Of a stretch of DNA of 5,197 nt, positions 5,028-5,197 are shown in pieces. Numbering within the stretch: the stretch's first letter is position 1; each line of letters begins with the position of its first letter. The notes beneath the pieces were generated by a model. That model worked only from the letters and a program-made list of their open reading frames with translations. It had not been told where the DNA came from and made no database searches. The stretch is taken from the NCBI GenBank assembly GCA_013816105.1, contig JACDEY010000098.1, positions 1 through 5,197 of the forward strand, read 5' to 3'. Position numbers and translations under genes: made by a program. The stretch is from Actinomycetota bacterium (GTDB lineage: Bacteria; Actinomycetota; UBA4738).

Positions 5028-5197
5028 GCCCTCCGCCGGAAGGCCGGCTCGATTCTCACCCTCTTCGCCGCCCCTCCGAGCTGTCCGGGACGCTAACTCC
5101 GGCTCCCGGACAACGCCGCCCGAGGACCGATCCCCTGCGCGACGGCTGGCCCCTGGGTTTCGTGCAGACCAGCCGTGACCGGGATGCCCTGCTGGTA
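5024..5197 (+). CDS. dprA: Partial open frame, probable start of dprA (cut by window end)
   Basis: An ATG overlapping the comM stop (ATGA) opens a frame of 58 codons that runs off the right edge. GAGG at 5016-5019 gives a short-spaced ribosome binding site. The first 46 residues are rich in Pro and Arg, with no recognisable domain. Only the last residues (TSRDRDALLV) resemble the helix that opens DprA proteins before the SAM-like domain. The call rests mainly on position, because dprA follows comM in M. tuberculosis (Rv2896c) and many actinobacteria. DprA loads RecA onto incoming single-stranded DNA. By hand count G or C fills the third position in 18 of the first 29 codons after the ATG but in 23 of the next 28. 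The true start may therefore be the in-frame GTG at 5162 or beyond, leaving 5028-5161 non-coding. Another product cannot be excluded. Confidence 0.5.
   Translation, partial: MSPPPEGRLDSHPLRRPSELSGTLTPAPGQRRPRTDPLRDGWPLGFVQTSRDRDALLV
5082..5112 (+). repeat. 9-bp perfect inverted repeat downstream of comM
   Basis: TGTCCGGGA (5082-5090) is the exact reverse complement of TCCCGGACA (5104-5112), with a 13-base spacer. As RNA it would be a stable GC-rich stem-loop. No T-run follows, so it is not a classical intrinsic terminator. As DNA the half-site centres are 22 bases apart, about two helical turns, which also suits a dimeric DNA-binding protein. It lies 55 bases after the comM stop, in the stretch where the downstream frame has weak coding character. 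Confidence 0.5.

Overview
The window reads as a GC-rich (roughly 70% by eye) stretch of an actinobacterial (Actinomycetota) chromosome. All recognisable genes lie on the + strand. The best taxonomic clue is the 114-residue DUF2469 protein, a family essentially confined to Actinobacteria. The gene order trmD - rplS - lepB - rnhB - DUF2469 - yraN - comM - (dprA) is also the order of the Mycobacterium tuberculosis Rv2906c-Rv2896c region, without the fdhF/fdhD insertion found there. The genus cannot be named from this sequence.

Layout. Bases 2-697 are trmD (tRNA m1G37 methyltransferase), probably missing its first few codons. A 60-base gap (698-757) carries a good extended -10 promoter candidate and leads to rplS (ribosomal protein L19, 758-1162). 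lepB (signal peptidase I) follows after 5 bases and overlaps rnhB (RNase HII) by 13 bases. rnhB overlaps the DUF2469 gene through an ATGA junction. yraN (UPF0102 nuclease-fold protein) follows, either overlapping the DUF2469 gene or after a 64-base gap, depending on its true start. A 72-base gap with a possible leaderless promoter precedes comM/yifB (3486-5027). An open frame starting at an ATGA junction then runs off the right edge and is most likely the 5' end of dprA.

How the genes fit together. The left part is a translation and secretion cluster: tRNA modification, large-subunit protein and signal peptide removal. The right part handles nucleic acids: RNase HII removes ribonucleotides from DNA, YraN has a Holliday-junction-resolvase-like nuclease fold, ComM is a branch-migration helicase for natural transformation, and DprA (if confirmed) loads RecA on incoming single strands. 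Tight spacing suggests that lepB-rnhB-DUF2469-yraN are co-transcribed with rplS, with a second start at comM.

This is a conserved housekeeping region. I saw no mobile element, CRISPR array, tRNA, rRNA, toxin-antitoxin pair or defence system, and no convincing sign of a wholly new system. The points worth checking are small: a 9-bp inverted repeat in a stretch of doubtful coding character after comM, a possible leaderless comM promoter, the unresolved yraN start with a hairpin between a strong Shine-Dalgarno-like site and a GTG, and the uncharacterised DUF2469 protein itself.
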